A stretch of DNA of 44,792 nucleotides from a bacterium (GTDB lineage Bacteria > Zhuqueibacterota > QNDG01), in the NCBI GenBank assembly GCA_021158245.1, contig JAGGVB010000088.1, positions 1-44,792 on the forward strand. The letters run 5' to 3'. Both the position numbers and the translations under genes were made by a program. The notes below the pieces were generated by a model. That model did no database searches, had not been told where the DNA came from, and was given only the letters and a program-made list of their open reading frames with translations. This document shows, one piece after another, positions 1-8,124 of the stretch; positions within the stretch are counted from its first letter, which is position 1; the number at the start of each line of letters is the position of its first letter.

Positions 1-1538
1 AGGTATCATTAAGGCCGGAAAACATGATTAACAAATCCATGGATACAGGAGAAATAGAAGTTTATGCAGATGACTTGATAATATTTAATCCTTCAAAACC
101 CCTTCCTTTTCTGATAAGTGATGAAGTTGATGCCACAGAGGAGCTTAAACTTACATTCCGATATCTTGACTTAAGACGTCCGCAGATGCAGAAGAACATT
201 ATATTAAGGCACAAAGCCGCACAAATTGTAAGAAGATTTTTTGATGAAAATGATTTTCTTGAAATAGAGACTCCGTTTCTCATGAAAAGCACACCTGAGG
301 GCGCACGGGATTATCTTGTACCAAGCAGGAACCATCCCGGTAAATTTTATGCGCTTCCTCAGTCTCCCCAGACTTACAAACAGATATTAATGATATCTTC
401 TTTTGACAGATATTTTCAGATAGTCCGCTGTTTCAGGGATGAAGATTTAAGAGCAGACAGACAGCCTGAATTCACGCAGATAGATGTTGAGATGTCGTTT
501 ATTGAAGAGGATGATATAATTGAAATTGTAGAAAAACTTATGAAGCGGCTTTTTAAAGAGACGCTTGATATAGACCTTGAAATTCCGTTCCGGCGCCTGT
601 CTTACAATTCTGCAATGGATATGTACGGGTCTGATGCACCGGATATCAGGTTTGATATGAAACTTCACGATCTTTCTGAAACAGTTAAAGATTCTGATTT
701 CAGCATATTTACGAGTGTGCTTGAAAACGGAGGAGCTGTTAAAGGTATTTATTCTCCTGATATGGATAGTATATCAAGAAAAGGCACAGATGATTTGACA
801 GCATTTGCCAGGAGATACGGTGCAAAGGGTTTGATCACAATACAGATGCGTGACGGAGAGCTGGTTTCGCCGATAAAAAAACACATCGGCAATGATCTCC
901 TCCTTACAATATGGAAGACTTTCGGAGGAGGGGATAAAGGAGTTGTATTTATTATTGCAGCGGAAAAACAGGTGTGCAGAGTTTCTCTTGGAAGCCTTAG
1001 GAAAAAGATTGCAGGGGATATAGGAATCATTCCTGAGAATGAATTCGCTTTTACCTGGGTTGTTGATTTCCCGCTTTTTGAATTTGATGAAGAAGACAAG
1101 AGGCTTGTTGCAATGCACCATCCTTTTACATCCCCGAAAGAAGAAGATGTTGAGAAGCTGGAGAGTGCGCCGGAAAAAGTAATGGCAAGAGCGTATGACC
1201 TGGTGCTTAACGGAACTGAAATCGCAGGCGGGAGCATAAGGAATTACAGAAGTGATGTTCAGGAGAAACTTTTCCGTGCTCTTGGAATGGATGAGAATAC
1301 AATTAAACATAAGTTCGGATTCCTCGTTGATGCACTTACTTACGGAGCTCCGCCTCACGGAGGAATAGCATTCGGATTCGACAGATTGGTTGCAATGCTT
1401 GCAGGAGAAGGATCAATACGAAATGTAATTCCTTTTCCAAAGACTACCAGCGCTTTTTCATTAATGGACGGTGCTCCTTCAGCAGTTGATGATAAACAAT
1501 TGAAGGAGCTTGGTATTTCTATCGTCAAAAATGAGTAA
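1..1538 (+). CDS. aspS: Aspartate-tRNA ligase, 5' end outside window
   Basis: Charges tRNA-Asp with aspartate in the cytoplasm. The frame is open from base 3 to the left edge, and residues before the first ATG at 24 (SLRPENMINK) still read like the end of the N-terminal anticodon-binding OB fold, so the ATG is not the start and the gene begins upstream. About 512 codons are present of a usual 580-600. Seen: class II motif 2 (RCFRDEDLRADRQPEFTQID), the GAD insertion domain of bacterial-type enzymes in the middle, the HHPFTSP block, and motif 3 (GGIAFGFDR) near the C-terminus. Whether it is discriminating or acts on both tRNA-Asp and tRNA-Asn cannot be settled from this part. A promoter for the next gene begins about 40 bases after the stop, so this gene probably ends its own unit. 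Confidence 0.97.
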   Translation, partial: VSLRPENMINKSMDTGEIEVYADDLIIFNPSKPLPFLISDEVDATEELKLTFRYLDLRRPQMQKNIILRHKAAQIVRRFFDENDFLEIETPFLMKSTPEGARDYLVPSRNHPGKFYALPQSPQTYKQILMISSFDRYFQIVRCFRDEDLRADRQPEFTQIDVEMSFIEEDDIIEIVEKLMKRLFKETLDIDLEIPFRRLSYNSAMDMYGSDAPDIRFDMKLHDLSETVKDSDFSIFTSVLENGGAVKGIYSPDMDSISRKGTDDLTAFARRYGAKGLITIQMRDGELVSPIKKHIGNDLLLTIWKTFGGGDKGVVFIIAAEKQVCRVSLGSLRKKIAGDIGIIPENEFAFTWVVDFPLFEFDEEDKRLVAMHHPFTSPKEEDVEKLESAPEKVMARAYDLVLNGTEIAGGSIRNYRSDVQEKLFRALGMDENTIKHKFGFLVDALTYGAPPHGGIAFGFDRLVAMLAGEGSIRNVIPFPKTTSAFSLMDGAPSAVDDKQLKELGISIVKNE

Positions 1539-1578
1539 ATAGATATAAATTAAGCAGATAATGGCAGTTAATTTTCCC

Positions 1579-1607
1579 TTGACAATAAACGAAATATTTG
1601 TTATAAT
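1579..1607 (+). promoter_or_regulatory. Sigma-70 promoter with perfect consensus boxes
   Basis: TTGACA at 1579-1584 and TATAAT at 1602-1607 are separated by exactly 17 bases, an exact match to the vegetative consensus. It lies 57 bases upstream of the small lipoprotein gene. Such promoters are usually strong. A short inverted repeat (TACCA/TGGTA, 1628-1640) lies in the expected 5' leader. Confidence 0.85.
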
Positions 1608-1663
1608 TAATTTGATTCGATTTAAGCTACCAAAATGGTAAAAGTAAAAAGGAGGTGTAGGGA

Positions 1664-1927
1664 ATGTTAAGAGGCGTTAGGAAAGTTTTCGTTGCGTTCT
1701 TTTCCGTTGTTGTGCTTGCTTCTTTCGTTCTTGTTGGATGTACTCGGTATGCCAACGACGAACAGCTTAAGACGCTAGACGAGACAAAAGCTGCTGCTTT
1801 GTCAGCAGAGAAAACTGCTCAAGATACAGATCAGAAAAAAGCATCACTTGAGAAAAAATTGTCAGAGAAGCAGATGGAACTGCAGAAAGTAAAAGAAGAG
1901 AAGGGTAAAGTACAGTCTAAACTCTAA
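1664..1927 (+). CDS. Small coiled-coil lipoprotein (Lpp-like layout)
   Basis: An 87-residue protein. A basic N-terminus and hydrophobic segment end in a lipobox LVGC at about residues 23-26, so Cys26 is the predicted lipidated residue. The mature part (about 60 residues) is charged, lacks Pro and Gly over most of its length, and has regular Lys/Glu/Leu spacing typical of a single coiled-coil helix. It resembles Braun lipoprotein in size and layout, but the last residues are SKL, not a terminal Lys, so covalent attachment to peptidoglycan is not shown. AGGAGG at 1650-1655 sets the ATG start. The perfect promoter upstream suggests high expression. It is followed after 42 bases by a LysM protein and is probably cotranscribed with it. 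The exact family is not recognised. Confidence 0.85.
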   Translation: MLRGVRKVFVAFFSVVVLASFVLVGCTRYANDEQLKTLDETKAAALSAEKTAQDTDQKKASLEKKLSEKQMELQKVKEEKGKVQSKL

Positions 1928-1969
1928 AACGGAGTTAGACGGCTTTTATTGAGTAAGGAGGATTGGAGA

Positions 1970-2827
1970 ATGAAAGTAAATGGTAATGTTATTACTGTTC
2001 TCGCGTTGATTTTTGTTCTGCTTCTCGCACTCAGCTCACCTGTTTTCAGTCAGGATGCAAGAAAAATCAAGACCGGTGAGTACAAAGTTCAATTAGCTGA
2101 GTGGCAGAAGAGAGAAGCAGTGGCAACCGCGAAAATTGATTCCCTCAACAAAGTAATTGAAGACTTGAACAATCAGATTGCAGGCGTTGAGACCGAGATT
2201 GACAATGAATGGAATTCTGTTTATACTTTGGTCGGCACGGATAAGGCTGGTTACGAAGCATACAAAACAGATCTGGAAAGTATAGACAGTGAAATTGACG
2301 GTCTTGCTTCCCTTTCACCTGAAGAGTTATTCAGAAGCAGAGACAAGGTTGATGCCATTGAAGCAAAGATTGCAGAAGCAAAGGGCAGCAAAATTGGGCT
2401 CTTAACAGAGATGGAAACAAAACTTGCTGATCTTGACGGCAAACTCGCAGCTTTAAAGGCAAAGATTCCCGAAAACATTTATGATAAATACACTGTTGTA
2501 AATGGCGACTATCTCTGGAAGATTGCCAAAAAAGATGATATCTACGGCAATGCTTACCAGTGGATAAGAATTTACACGGTTAACAAAGATCAGATTAAAA
2601 ATCCCGATCTTATTTACCCGGAGCAGATTTTTAATATTGCCCGCGGTGTCGGAAGAGATGAACACCTTGTTGTAAAGGGTGAGTATTTGTCAAAGATTGC
2701 CGGATGTGCTAAAGTATTTAATGATCCGACAAAATGGACAAAGATCTATGAGGCCAATAAAGACATCATTGGTGATGCCAATCTGATTTATCCTTATCAG
2801 GTATTGACAATTCCAAAGGGTGAATAA
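1970..2827 (+). CDS. Secreted coiled-coil protein with two C-terminal LysM domains
   Basis: 285 residues from the ATG at 1970, chosen over the in-frame TTG at 1949 because AAGGAGG (1955-1961) is 8 bases upstream of the ATG. Seen: a signal peptide (residues 1-27, cleavage near VFS/Q), a helical Glu/Lys/Asp-rich region about residues 35-165 likely to form coiled coil, and two LysM-like domains about 172-224 (YTVVNGDYLWKIA) and 232-285 (HLVVKGEYLSKIA). LysM domains bind N-acetylglucosamine glycans, in bacteria usually peptidoglycan. Inference: a periplasmic or outer-membrane-associated protein that grips the cell wall, perhaps with the lipoprotein encoded just upstream. It has no catalytic domain. 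Transcription probably ends at the hairpin at 2901-2947. Confidence 0.88.
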   Translation: MKVNGNVITVLALIFVLLLALSSPVFSQDARKIKTGEYKVQLAEWQKREAVATAKIDSLNKVIEDLNNQIAGVETEIDNEWNSVYTLVGTDKAGYEAYKTDLESIDSEIDGLASLSPEELFRSRDKVDAIEAKIAEAKGSKIGLLTEMETKLADLDGKLAALKAKIPENIYDKYTVVNGDYLWKIAKKDDIYGNAYQWIRIYTVNKDQIKNPDLIYPEQIFNIARGVGRDEHLVVKGEYLSKIAGCAKVFNDPTKWTKIYEANKDIIGDANLIYPYQVLTIPKGE

Positions 2828-2900
2828 CTTTTTGGTCAACTGCCCCTTATAAGGGAACTGGTTGTGACCTCATGATGATTTAATATTATTAATACATAAA

Positions 2901-2947
2901 AGCTCTCGGCTCCTTCAGCTATAAGAAGGTGACGGGAGCTTTTTTTC
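2901..2947 (+). terminator. Rho-independent terminator after LysM gene
   Basis: AGCTCTCG (2901-2908) pairs with CGGGAGCT (2933-2940) with one G-U pair. The loop contains a second short stem (CCTTC/GAAGG). A T-rich tract follows from 2941. A further imperfect inverted repeat with a palindromic core CCCTTATAAGGG lies at 2834-2869, between the stop codon and this terminator. Confidence 0.8.
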
Positions 2948-3000
2948 TTTTATCTTATTAAAAACATCTTGATTGTATTTCAGGATTAATAAGGCTTAAG

Positions 3001-3984
3001 ATGAAAAAGGAAATAGTTCCTCTTCAGAATGTAGAACTTGTAAAACTGTTTGGTGCACATGATGAATTCCTTCTTATTATTGAAGAGGCATTCCCTGATG
3101 CCCGGATTGTTGCAAGAGGGGATAAAGTCTCAATACAGGCCGGCCCAGAAGATATAGCTGCTCTTAAAAGAGTCTTTAAGGAGATGATTTATCTTGCGAG
3201 CAGAAACCAGGCGATTGACAGAAATGATGTATTGACTGTCCTGAATATTGCCGGACAGGAAGGCGTGGATGCGCCTGAAGAATCCGGCATGGAAAATATT
3301 CCGGTTATTTTTTACGGGAAAAAAGGAGTGATACGTCCGAAAACTTCAGGGCAGCGAATATACTTTTCAGCGATGCTGAATAATGATATTGTTTTTGCAG
3401 AGGGACCTGCAGGAACAGGCAAGACCTATCTTGCAGTTGCAACTGCGCTTCAAAAGCTTAAAAATCAGGAGATTGCACGTATAATATTGTGCAGGCCTGC
3501 CATTGAAGCTGGAGAAAGCCTGGGGTATCTGCCCGGTGATTTAATGGATAAAGTTGATCCGTATCTCAGGCCGCTTACAGATGCTCTTTTTGATATGCTT
3601 TCTTCGGAAAAAATAAACAAATATCTTGATCAGAAAATAATTGAGATAATCCCTCTCGCGTACATGAGGGGCAGGACACTTAATAACGCTTTTGTTATTC
3701 TTGATGAGGCGCAGAATACATCACCTATGCAGATGAAGATGTTTTTAACCCGGCTTGCTGCAAATTCCCAGGCTGTTGTTACCGGCGATACAACGCAGAT
3801 TGACCTGCCTGTAAAAACCGTATCAGGGCTTGTACAGATTCAGGAAATTCTGCAGGGAATTGAAGGCATAAAATTTGTATCTTTGAAAAAAGAGGATGTT
3901 GTCCGTCATCGTCTTGTTAAAGAGATTATTAAAGCATACGAGGATTATAACGGGCAGAACAAAGGGGAGGAGCCTTCTTCATGA
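3001..3984 (+). CDS. phoH: PhoH-family ATPase
   Basis: A cytoplasmic P-loop ATPase of the PhoH/YbeZ family, linked by genetics in other bacteria to ribosome maturation and RNA metabolism together with YbeY. 327 residues is the usual length. Walker A is GPAGTGKT at residues 135-142 and Walker B is VILDEAQNT at about 232-240. A KH-like N-terminal region covers the first 100 residues. The order phoH-pgpH-ybeY matches the arrangement known from Bacillus. Its stop overlaps the next start (ATGA), implying translational coupling. No strong Shine-Dalgarno is visible before the ATG (ATAAGGC only). Confidence 0.95.
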   Translation: MKKEIVPLQNVELVKLFGAHDEFLLIIEEAFPDARIVARGDKVSIQAGPEDIAALKRVFKEMIYLASRNQAIDRNDVLTVLNIAGQEGVDAPEESGMENIPVIFYGKKGVIRPKTSGQRIYFSAMLNNDIVFAEGPAGTGKTYLAVATALQKLKNQEIARIILCRPAIEAGESLGYLPGDLMDKVDPYLRPLTDALFDMLSSEKINKYLDQKIIEIIPLAYMRGRTLNNAFVILDEAQNTSPMQMKMFLTRLAANSQAVVTGDTTQIDLPVKTVSGLVQIQEILQGIEGIKFVSLKKEDVVRHRLVKEIIKAYEDYNGQNKGEEPSS

Positions 3985-6263
3985 TAAATCTGAAAACTGT
4001 AAAAAGATTTATGAAAGTTTTAAAAAAGTTCAAAAAAGAAAAAAGAGAAGCTGCTACCCGCCATTACAATAAAAGCATAAGATATATTATTTTTATTATA
4101 CTTGTTGTGCTTATCACCCTTATGTTCCCCAAGGGACAGACACCTCAGTTTGCTGATATGGTTGAGGGCAGCATATCAGCGAGAAGAATTGTTGCTCCGT
4201 TCAGCTTCGAGATTTTAAAAACAGAAGATGAGTATAATCATGATATTAAAAAAGCAGTAGAAAAGGTTTACCCCGTTTTTTTAAAGAAAAACAATTTTGG
4301 AGAGATTAAAAACAGAATCAACGATTTTTTTTCTGAAATCTATTCTGCGAGATTTAAATATCAGCGAAGCCGTATGGATGTGTCTGTTTTAATTGATTCT
4401 ATTTCAGAAAAGTATCCTGTAAGTGCCAAAAGCGACAAGCTGTGGTCAATGTTTATTAAGGTTGACAGGGGATTCAAAAAACGCGACATACAAAAACTTC
4501 AGAAAATGGTGATCAATATTGTCAGAGACGTTCTTGCTGTGGGAGTGCTTAGTGTTGATAAAAATAGCATTGATAATAATGATCATAATATCATGATAGC
4601 TTCCGGAGGCAGGGAAAAAGTTTTTCCTTTGCAGGATTATTATGATATATCTGAAGCGCTTCCCAAGGCTGCTGAAAGATTTACTACAATATATGCAAAT
4701 GATATTGAAATGGCGCGGGCCGGATACAAGCTGGCAAGTTATTTTATCAGGCCTGACCTTATTTATCTTAAAAAGCTCCATGAAGAAAGAATGCAGGAAG
4801 CACGGGCAACTGTGCCGAGAAGCAGCGGATTTGTATATCAGAATGAGAAAATTGTTGACAGAAACGAACGTATAACAGTGGATATACGAAAAAAACTTGT
4901 ATCTCTTGCAACTGTAACAGCAGAAAAGAGAAAACAGGAAGGCGGTTTAAAAAGTGTAACGCCCTTTATCGGAAGAATGTTTTTTGTTTTTTCTATTATT
5001 ATGATTTTCGGGCTGTTTCTTAAATCTGACAAACCTGAGATTTTTAAAAACACGAAATTGATGGTTCTTGTTGCTTTGATTATCCTTCTTGTGGCGACTA
5101 TGACTTTTGTTATTCACAGCCTTAATGCGTCTGAATATCTTGTGCCGACTGCACTTGGCCCAATGCTTCTTACAACTCTATTCGGCCTGAATGTGGGATT
5201 TATTAGCTCTGCTGTGTTGAGCCTTTTAGTGGGAGGTTTGTGGGGTAATGAATTTAATTTTACCGTAATCTCCTTTATTGTTGGAATTGTAGGTGTTATC
5301 ACAATAAAACGTGTAAGGGACAGAAGGCAGCTTGTTCTTGTAATAGTTTATCTTATTGCAGCGTACGGTTTTTCAATAATATCAATGAGTTTTTTAAGGG
5401 CAATTCATTATAAGATAATTTTTCATCAGCTGCCGTTCAGCGCTTTTACAGGATTAATAACACCTGTTGTTGCATACGGGCTTCTTCCTTTAATTGAGTT
5501 GGTCTTTGGAGTTACAACTGATTTTTCAATTCTGGAATTATCAGATTTAAACCACCCGCTGTTAAAACGGCTTTCTCTTGCTGCTCCGGGCACCTATTAC
5601 CATTCTATCAATGTCGGAAATCTGGCCGAAGCTGCAGCCCAGGCAATCAAAGCAAATTCTCTTCTTGCAAGAGTAGGGTCATATTATCATGACGTGGGCA
5701 AAATAGAGAAATCAGAGTATTTTATTGAAAATCAAAAAGGCGTTAAGAATCCCCATGAAAAGCTTGCAACACGCATGAGTGCATTGATACTTGCCAATCA
5801 TGTGAAAAGAGGGCTTGAGCTTGCAGAGGAGTACAAACTTCCTCAGAGAATTAAGGATATTATTGCACAGCATCAGGGTACATCACTGATGACATATTTT
5901 TATAATAAGGCAAAAGAAGAAAATCAAGCAGGGCTTTCGGAAGAGGATTACCGCTATTCCGGCCCGAGGCCCCAGACAAAGGAGGCGGCAATAGTGATGC
6001 TTGCTGACTCTGTAGAGGCTGCTTCAAGGTCGCTAAAAGATCCTTCTCACAGCAGGCTCAAGGGATTGGTAGGAAAAATCGTTGACCAGAAATTCAGTGA
6101 CGGGGAGCTGAACGAATCGCCGTTGACTCTGAGGGATCTGGAAAGAATTAAAGAAGGATTTTTAAAGATTCTTGCAGGAATATATCATACGAGGCTTGAA
6201 TATCCGTCTGCACCGGATTTGTCAAAGGGAAAAGCAAAGGATTTATCTATAAGTGAGAATTAA
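3981..6263 (+). CDS. pgpH: 7TM-HD cyclic-di-AMP phosphodiesterase (PgpH/YqfF family)
   Basis: A 760-residue membrane protein that, by family, hydrolyses c-di-AMP to pApA with a cytoplasmic HD domain. Seen: an N-terminal membrane segment (about residues 33-50), a long extracytoplasmic region (about 55-325, the 7TMR-HDED domain), about seven membrane segments (about 328-520), then the HD domain. Metal ligands look complete: His541 (YYHSINVGN), His570-Asp571 (YYHDVGKIEK), His592 (NPHEK), a later His (IIAQHQG) and Asp in MLADSVEAA. The start overlaps the phoH stop by 4 bases and the stop overlaps ybeY by 11. Its presence implies that the cell makes c-di-AMP; no cyclase gene lies in this window. 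Confidence 0.94.
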   Translation: MINLKTVKRFMKVLKKFKKEKREAATRHYNKSIRYIIFIILVVLITLMFPKGQTPQFADMVEGSISARRIVAPFSFEILKTEDEYNHDIKKAVEKVYPVFLKKNNFGEIKNRINDFFSEIYSARFKYQRSRMDVSVLIDSISEKYPVSAKSDKLWSMFIKVDRGFKKRDIQKLQKMVINIVRDVLAVGVLSVDKNSIDNNDHNIMIASGGREKVFPLQDYYDISEALPKAAERFTTIYANDIEMARAGYKLASYFIRPDLIYLKKLHEERMQEARATVPRSSGFVYQNEKIVDRNERITVDIRKKLVSLATVTAEKRKQEGGLKSVTPFIGRMFFVFSIIMIFGLFLKSDKPEIFKNTKLMVLVALIILLVATMTFVIHSLNASEYLVPTALGPMLLTTLFGLNVGFISSAVLSLLVGGLWGNEFNFTVISFIVGIVGVITIKRVRDRRQLVLVIVYLIAAYGFSIISMSFLRAIHYKIIFHQLPFSAFTGLITPVVAYGLLPLIELVFGVTTDFSILELSDLNHPLLKRLSLAAPGTYYHSINVGNLAEAAAQAIKANSLLARVGSYYHDVGKIEKSEYFIENQKGVKNPHEKLATRMSALILANHVKRGLELAEEYKLPQRIKDIIAQHQGTSLMTYFYNKAKEENQAGLSEEDYRYSGPRPQTKEAAIVMLADSVEAASRSLKDPSHSRLKGLVGKIVDQKFSDGELNESPLTLRDLERIKEGFLKILAGIYHTRLEYPSAPDLSKGKAKDLSISEN

Positions 6264-6699
6264 TATTTATATATTAGATAATGTAAGAGATGCTTTCCCG
6301 CTTAAGAACAGGGATATTAAACGTACTGCAGAAGATATTTTAAAGTCGGAAAAGTACAGGGGCAGCGGTGAAATCAATATTATTTTTTGTGATAATAAAA
6401 AAATAACCCAACTTAACAGAAATTATTTAAAAAAAAACAGGCCTACGGATGTAATAGCATTCTCAATGGATGAAGATGAGATTATACAGGATGATAATAT
6501 CCGGGGTGAAATTTATATAAGTGTGGAGCAGGCTGAAATTCAGTCAAAAATTTATAAAAGCGCTTTCAATACCGAGGTGATGAGACTCGTTGTGCACGGA
6601 ATGCTTCATCTGGCAGGGTGGGATGATTCCACAGATGATTTAAGGGAACAGATGAGGCATAAAGAAGATTTTTATCTGCAAAAATCAGGTTTAATCTGA
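6253..6699 (+). CDS. ybeY: Endoribonuclease YbeY (16S rRNA maturation)
   Basis: A small metal-dependent RNase, 148 residues, needed for 16S rRNA 3' end maturation and ribosome quality control in other bacteria. It starts at a GTG inside the end of pgpH. The signature is HGMLHLAGWDD at residues 115-125. The usual form is HGxLHLxGxDH, so the first two zinc ligands (His115, His119) are present but the third His is Asp125. Bacteroidetes YbeY proteins also lack His here, so this is probably a lineage form and not a dead enzyme. It is cotranscribed and overlaps with pgpH and phoH. Confidence 0.93.
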   Translation: MRINIYILDNVRDAFPLKNRDIKRTAEDILKSEKYRGSGEINIIFCDNKKITQLNRNYLKKNRPTDVIAFSMDEDEIIQDDNIRGEIYISVEQAEIQSKIYKSAFNTEVMRLVVHGMLHLAGWDDSTDDLREQMRHKEDFYLQKSGLI

Positions 6700-6802
6700 A
6701 AAATTATATATTTATCATTTTAATAAAAAAGATGAATTCGCTTGATTTTTACGTGAGTATGTCTATTTTTTCTTTATTAAGAACATCTTTGATTAAGCAT
6801 GA

Positions 6803-6822
6803 AAGGAGGAGTTGGGATTTTG
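6803..6822 (+). promoter_or_regulatory. Shine-Dalgarno that selects a TTG start
   Basis: AAAGGAGGA at about 6802-6810 sits inside the longer reading frame that would start at ATG 6799. It is correctly spaced (about 10 bases) for the in-frame TTG at 6820. Nothing resembling a ribosome site precedes ATG 6799, so TTG 6820 is the better start for the CBS/CorC protein. Confidence 0.6.
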
Positions 6823-8124
6823 GAAACAGACTCTTGGCTGCTTTTAACGGTTTTTGTAATTCTTGTTGGGTTGTCTGCATTTTTTTCCGGTTCGGAATCC
6901 GCGTTTTTTTCAATCCCTGATGATGAGTTAGCAAAAATTAAGGATGATAAAAAACAATCACGCGGGGAAAGCCGGATTTTATGGCTGCTTAAAAGGCCGC
7001 GGCGGTTGTTAATGACAATATTGATCGGCAATACTATTGTTAATGTAGGGGCCGCTACAACGGCAGCTTTTTTTTCTGCATCTGTTATTCCTGGAAATGG
7101 CTCAGGAAGTGCTCTGGGTATTATTGTTGAAATAGCAGTTGTGACTTTTGTCCTTTTAATGTTCAGTGAAGTTTCACCGAAAATATTTGCAGTCAAGGAG
7201 CCGGTACGTTTTGCCGATAAGGTTTCTCTTCCGATTAAAGGCGTTGTGATAGCTGGCACACCGGTTACTGTTTTAATTGAGTGGGTAATGTCTGTGCTTC
7301 TTCGATCTCTGAAAGTAAAAAAGGAGATGCCCTTTATGAACGAAGAAGAGCTTAAAGCTCTTATTGACGTAGGAACTGAAAAGGGTACGCTTGACATAGC
7401 AGAGAGGGAGATGATCCATTCTATTTTCGAGTTTGGAGAAACAACGGCAAAAGAAGTGATGATACCCCGAACGGATATGATTTGTCTCGATATCAGTACT
7501 TCTATCACAAAAGTTCTTTCAATAATTAAAAAATACGGGCATTCCCGAATACCTGTATATGAAGAGAATATTGATAATATTAAAGGCCTCTTGTACGTAA
7601 AGGACCTGCTTCCATTTATGAAAGCAGGGAGAAATCTGCCCAGGATAGAAAATTTGCTGCATCGTGCCTTATTTATTCCGGAGAGTAAAAGGATTGACGA
7701 GCTGTTAAAAGAATTCCAGAAAGAGCGTATGCATATGGCAATTGTTGTTGATGAATACGGCGGCATAGCAGGCCTTGTGACAATGGAGGATGTAATTGAG
7801 GAGATTGTAGGCGAGATAAGAGACGAATTTGATATGGAAAAGCCCCTTCTCCGTAAAGTTGATGATAATACCTGGGTTGTTGAAGGTAAGATTGACATAG
7901 AAGATCTGAATGATAAAACAAATCTTGATATTCCTGCAGATGAGGGTTATGAAAGTCTCGGAGGTTTTATTTTTGCCCACTTGGGGCATATCCCTGTTGA
8001 AGATGAGAAAGTTATATGGAAAGACGTAGAGATGATAGTAGAAAAAGTTCAGAAGCAGCGGATCAAACGGGTTAAAGTGACAGTGAAAAAGGAAAATACA
8101 AGTGGCAGGCAGGAAGAACAATAG
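6820..8124 (+). CDS. CNNM/CorC-type membrane protein with CBS pair (HlyC/CorC family)
   Basis: 434 residues from the preferred TTG; ATG 6799 would add seven. Seen: a DUF21/CNNM transmembrane domain (about residues 1-190, three to four hydrophobic segments), a CBS-domain pair (about 205-332, with EVMIPRTDM and VVDEYGGIAGLVTMEDV), and a C-terminal CorC_HlyC domain (about 345-425). Family members export or regulate Mg2+/Co2+ or other cations, and the CBS pair binds adenine nucleotides. The old name haemolysin is misleading. It sits between the c-di-AMP phosphodiesterase block and the potassium transporter and overlaps the latter by 23 bases, which supports a common ion-homeostasis unit. The transported ion is not determined. 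Confidence 0.92.
   Translation: METDSWLLLTVFVILVGLSAFFSGSESAFFSIPDDELAKIKDDKKQSRGESRILWLLKRPRRLLMTILIGNTIVNVGAATTAAFFSASVIPGNGSGSALGIIVEIAVVTFVLLMFSEVSPKIFAVKEPVRFADKVSLPIKGVVIAGTPVTVLIEWVMSVLLRSLKVKKEMPFMNEEELKALIDVGTEKGTLDIAEREMIHSIFEFGETTAKEVMIPRTDMICLDISTSITKVLSIIKKYGHSRIPVYEENIDNIKGLLYVKDLLPFMKAGRNLPRIENLLHRALFIPESKRIDELLKEFQKERMHMAIVVDEYGGIAGLVTMEDVIEEIVGEIRDEFDMEKPLLRKVDDNTWVVEGKIDIEDLNDKTNLDIPADEGYESLGGFIFAHLGHIPVEDEKVIWKDVEMIVEKVQKQRIKRVKVTVKKENTSGRQEEQ

Noticed and set aside
6732-6920. 62-codon plus-strand frame at the start of the CBS/CorC-type gene
   Set aside because: Mostly overlaps the conserved CNNM domain in another frame and has no ribosome site.
6777-7898. Long open frame on the minus strand (373 codons)
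   Set aside because: Lies fully antisense to the clear CBS/CorC-type gene; Ser/Ile/Thr-rich composition is that of a complementary-strand shadow.
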